Below are positions 30,930-32,565 of a stretch of 32,565 bases of DNA, piece by piece. The notes beneath the pieces are model-generated. The model was not told the origin of the DNA and did no database searches. It was given only the letters and a program-made list of their open reading frames with translations. The stretch is from Deltaproteobacteria bacterium (GTDB taxonomy: Bacteria; Desulfobacterota; Desulfobacteria; Desulfobacterales; ETH-SRB1). Position 1 is the first letter of the stretch; the number at the start of each line of letters is the position of its first letter. The stretch covers positions 1 to 32,565 of the forward strand of contig JAJSZT010000042.1 of the NCBI GenBank assembly GCA_030272815.1, read 5' to 3'. The position numbers and the translations under genes are program-made.

Positions 30930-32513
30930 TTAATTCCCTCTGGTTAGCTTAATTTTCAGGCAGGCGCAATTTCTCCCTTTCTCATCGCGTGAGTATACCA
31001 CTTCATCTACGGTATGAGAAATGATATGAAGACCGAATCCACCGCTTTGTGATCCGTCAAATACCGGTAGTGGAACCGACTTCGGATCAAACTCTTTGCC
31101 CCAATCGTAAAATTGAAGAACAATTTTGTCATCCAATAGCATGGCATTTATTTGAATTTGTTCACCAGTATGTTCACCATATGCGTGTTTAATGATGTTG
31201 GTCGTAACTTCGGTAACAGCTAATTCGATCAAGTTTATGCGGTTGTTATCAAGAGGAAGATCCGGGATGCCTTCACAAAAATTCCGAACAAAGGCTCGAA
31301 CTCGTGCCAGTTCTATCAGATCGTTCTTGATTTCGAGTTTTGCTTTATCTAACAGAGCCTGACTCGTAGATTTTTTCTCAATACCGACCAACACGCACGT
31401 GAGGTCATCATCAAAAATGTCGGATTGTGAAAACGCAACAACATCTTTTCGGACAATATTTACAAGCTCTTTGGGCTCAATTATTGCGTTTTTTTGCACA
31501 AAATCGACCAGACGTTTCTCGCCATACAAAACACCATCCTGGTTTTTGGCTTCTGTCAGGCCGTCCGAGTAAAAGACAAAGAGATCTCCTGGTTTGAAAG
31601 ACACCAAAGTCTGCTTGAAAGGTTCCTGTTCAGGAAAGCCCAATGGCATGTTCACACCCCGAAGCAGACTGCTTCTGTTTGAATCAGCATGAAAGTGGAT
31701 AGTTCGCATATGGCCGCAATCAACAAAACTAAGCAGATATTTTGCCATATCGAATCGAGCATAACATAAGGTAACAAAAGTTTCTAAATCTTCCAGTTGA
31801 TCAATCATGCTGGAATGGACTGATGAAATAATTTTTTCAGGATCGGGAAATTCTTTTTTGTCAGTCAAGCGAATCAGTTCATTTAGAACGCGCAAAAAAT
31901 GACTTTTTATGGCTGCTCCCAACAAAGCTGCCGGAATCCCCTTGCCCATGACATCTCCAACCACGAGGTCAAAACACTGGTTGTTAAGTTTAAAAAAGTC
32001 ATAGAAATCGCCATCGACTTTTTGCGAAGGAATCGTCAACTGAGCTATCTGTATTCCATTAATATCGCGTGGCGGTTGACCAAGCAGAAGAGTTCTCTGG
32101 ATTTTGGAGGCGATATATATCTCATGCTCACGCGCCTTTTTTAAAGAGAGATGTGTTCTAACCCTTGCTTTTACTTCTGCTGTATGAAAAGGCTTGGTAA
32201 TGTAGTCCAGAGCGCCTGCTTCAAACGCTCTGGTTTTGTGCGCTGTTTCAGTCATTGCAGTAATGAAAATTACTGGAATGTCTTTTGTTCGAGTGGCTGC
32301 TTTCAGTCTGGTACATACCTCATATCCATTCATCCCGGGCATCATGATGTCCAGGAGGATCAGATCCGGCAGAGACTTTTCTGTATAATCAAGCGCTTTC
32401 TGTCCATTTTTGGCAACACCCAGCCGATAGTCGTTTTTTAATGTATTTACCAATAGATCAATATTGGTTGAGTTGTCATCAACAATCAAAACCAGAGGCT
32501 TAATTTTTTCCAC
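30930..32513 (-). CDS. Response regulator with SpoIIE-type phosphatase and RsbW-like kinase domains
   Basis: About 527 residues from GTG 32513, which has AAGGTG six bases upstream; GTG 32522 is less well placed. REC domain 1-122 (VLIVDDNSTN, D55 in LILLDIMMPG, K107). PP2C/SpoIIE phosphatase about 130-370 (KVDGDFYDFF, VVGDVMGKGIPAAL, FSQSDIFDDDLTCVLVGI). C-terminal HATPase_c_2 about 385-527 (NLIELAVTEVTTNIIKHAYG, GGFGLHIISHTVD). Phosphorylation of the REC domain should switch the phosphatase that acts on the STAS protein; the kinase domain does the reverse. Having both in one chain beside its substrate gives a compact partner-switching relay. The downstream target (sigma factor or other) is not in the window. 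Confidence 0.93.
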   Translation of the reverse strand: MEKIKPLVLIVDDNSTNIDLLVNTLKNDYRLGVAKNGQKALDYTEKSLPDLILLDIMMPGMNGYEVCTRLKAATRTKDIPVIFITAMTETAHKTRAFEAGALDYITKPFHTAEVKARVRTHLSLKKAREHEIYIASKIQRTLLLGQPPRDINGIQIAQLTIPSQKVDGDFYDFFKLNNQCFDLVVGDVMGKGIPAALLGAAIKSHFLRVLNELIRLTDKKEFPDPEKIISSVHSSMIDQLEDLETFVTLCYARFDMAKYLLSFVDCGHMRTIHFHADSNRSSLLRGVNMPLGFPEQEPFKQTLVSFKPGDLFVFYSDGLTEAKNQDGVLYGEKRLVDFVQKNAIIEPKELVNIVRKDVVAFSQSDIFDDDLTCVLVGIEKKSTSQALLDKAKLEIKNDLIELARVRAFVRNFCEGIPDLPLDNNRINLIELAVTEVTTNIIKHAYGEHTGEQIQINAMLLDDKIVLQFYDWGKEFDPKSVPLPVFDGSQSGGFGLHIISHTVDEVVYSRDEKGRNCACLKIKLTRGN

Positions 32514-32526
32514 GGTTGTCACCTTT

Positions 32527-32565
32527 TTATTCTAACCGACTCTCCATCTTTTCCATAATCCCTTT
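32527..32565 (-). CDS. Possible C-terminus of the next upstream gene (partial)
   Basis: At the window edge the minus strand reads KGIMEKMESRLE and stops at TAA 32529-32527, open to the edge. The stop lies just before the ribosome site of the REC-SpoIIE gene, as expected for an operon in which a sensor or other regulatory gene comes first. Only 12 codons are visible, so identity is unknown. Confidence 0.35.
   Translation of the reverse strand, partial: KGIMEKMESRLE

Noticed and set aside
1-32565. tRNA, rRNA or riboswitch genes
   Set aside because: I saw no cloverleaf with T-loop GGTTCRA, no rRNA segments, and no recognisable riboswitch core in the leaders inspected; by eye this is not exhaustive.

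Overview
The window looks like chromosome from a Desulfobacterota bacterium, probably a Desulfobacterales-like sulfate reducer. This is inferred from a fused ATP sulfurylase/APS kinase, a splB-type radical SAM lyase, a GspE-like ATPase, AT-leaning coding DNA, and intergenic spacers packed with inverted and tandem low-complexity repeats. No rRNA, tRNA, CRISPR array or intact transposase was found.

Layout. (1) 1-3800 is a strip of toxin-antitoxin (TA) modules and gene debris. It holds a nonsense-interrupted DUF4258 gene with a YgiT-type zinc-finger partner, a RelE/Phd pair, a UPF0175 gene with a decapitated DUF3368 PIN gene, an AbrB/PIN pair, a 168 bp MITE-like element, and a galE relic with a large internal deletion. 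(2) 3800-17000 is mostly housekeeping and envelope genes on the plus strand: sat-cysC; an ExeA-like AAA+ ATPase with a C-terminal OmpA domain, split by one frameshift in a run of seven T; a small membrane protein; a GspE-type ATPase with an N-terminal MshEN domain and a C-terminal cyclic-nucleotide-binding domain; ispF; cysS; uvrB; uvrC. (3) 17100-20430 holds mdh on the minus strand, then purC and a ParB-like gene. (4) 20370-26130 is a second accessory strip: two partial copies of a CopG-type antitoxin forming a 141 bp direct repeat, higBA, an Rcl-like nucleotide hydrolase gene, a BrnT/antitoxin relic, an intact UPF0175/DUF3368 pair, an unusual tandem SDR fusion richer in GC than its surroundings, and an orphan MNT nucleotidyltransferase. 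(5) 26560-32565 holds a TetR regulator overlapping a splB-like gene that seems to lack an ordinary start codon, a secreted nuclease, a glycosyltransferase, a second copy of the MITE-like element, and a partner-switching module (STAS protein plus a REC-SpoIIE-HATPase protein).

Functional threads. ExeA-OmpA, the small membrane protein and the GspE-like ATPase run in one direction and look like part of an envelope secretion or pilus machine. The GspE-like protein has two predicted nucleotide-sensing domains around its motor. ispF and cysS are adjacent, as in many bacteria, and uvrB and uvrC are neighbours in nucleotide excision repair. The 30.6-32.5 kb module would act through phosphorylation of the STAS protein.

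The most notable signals are: the doubly sensor-equipped GspE; the ExeA reading-frame break at U UUU UUG, where a -1 shift restores a perfect family motif; a family of intergenic hairpins that share a core with the mini-hairpin heptamer GCGAAGC but carry different inverted arms; a MITE-like repeat found twice whole and once as a fragment inside a toxin gene; and two genes whose C-termini are translated intergenic repeat. Several breaks are single-base changes in homopolymers, so sequencing error must be excluded before any is taken as biology. The long housekeeping frames are all intact, which argues against a high error rate.
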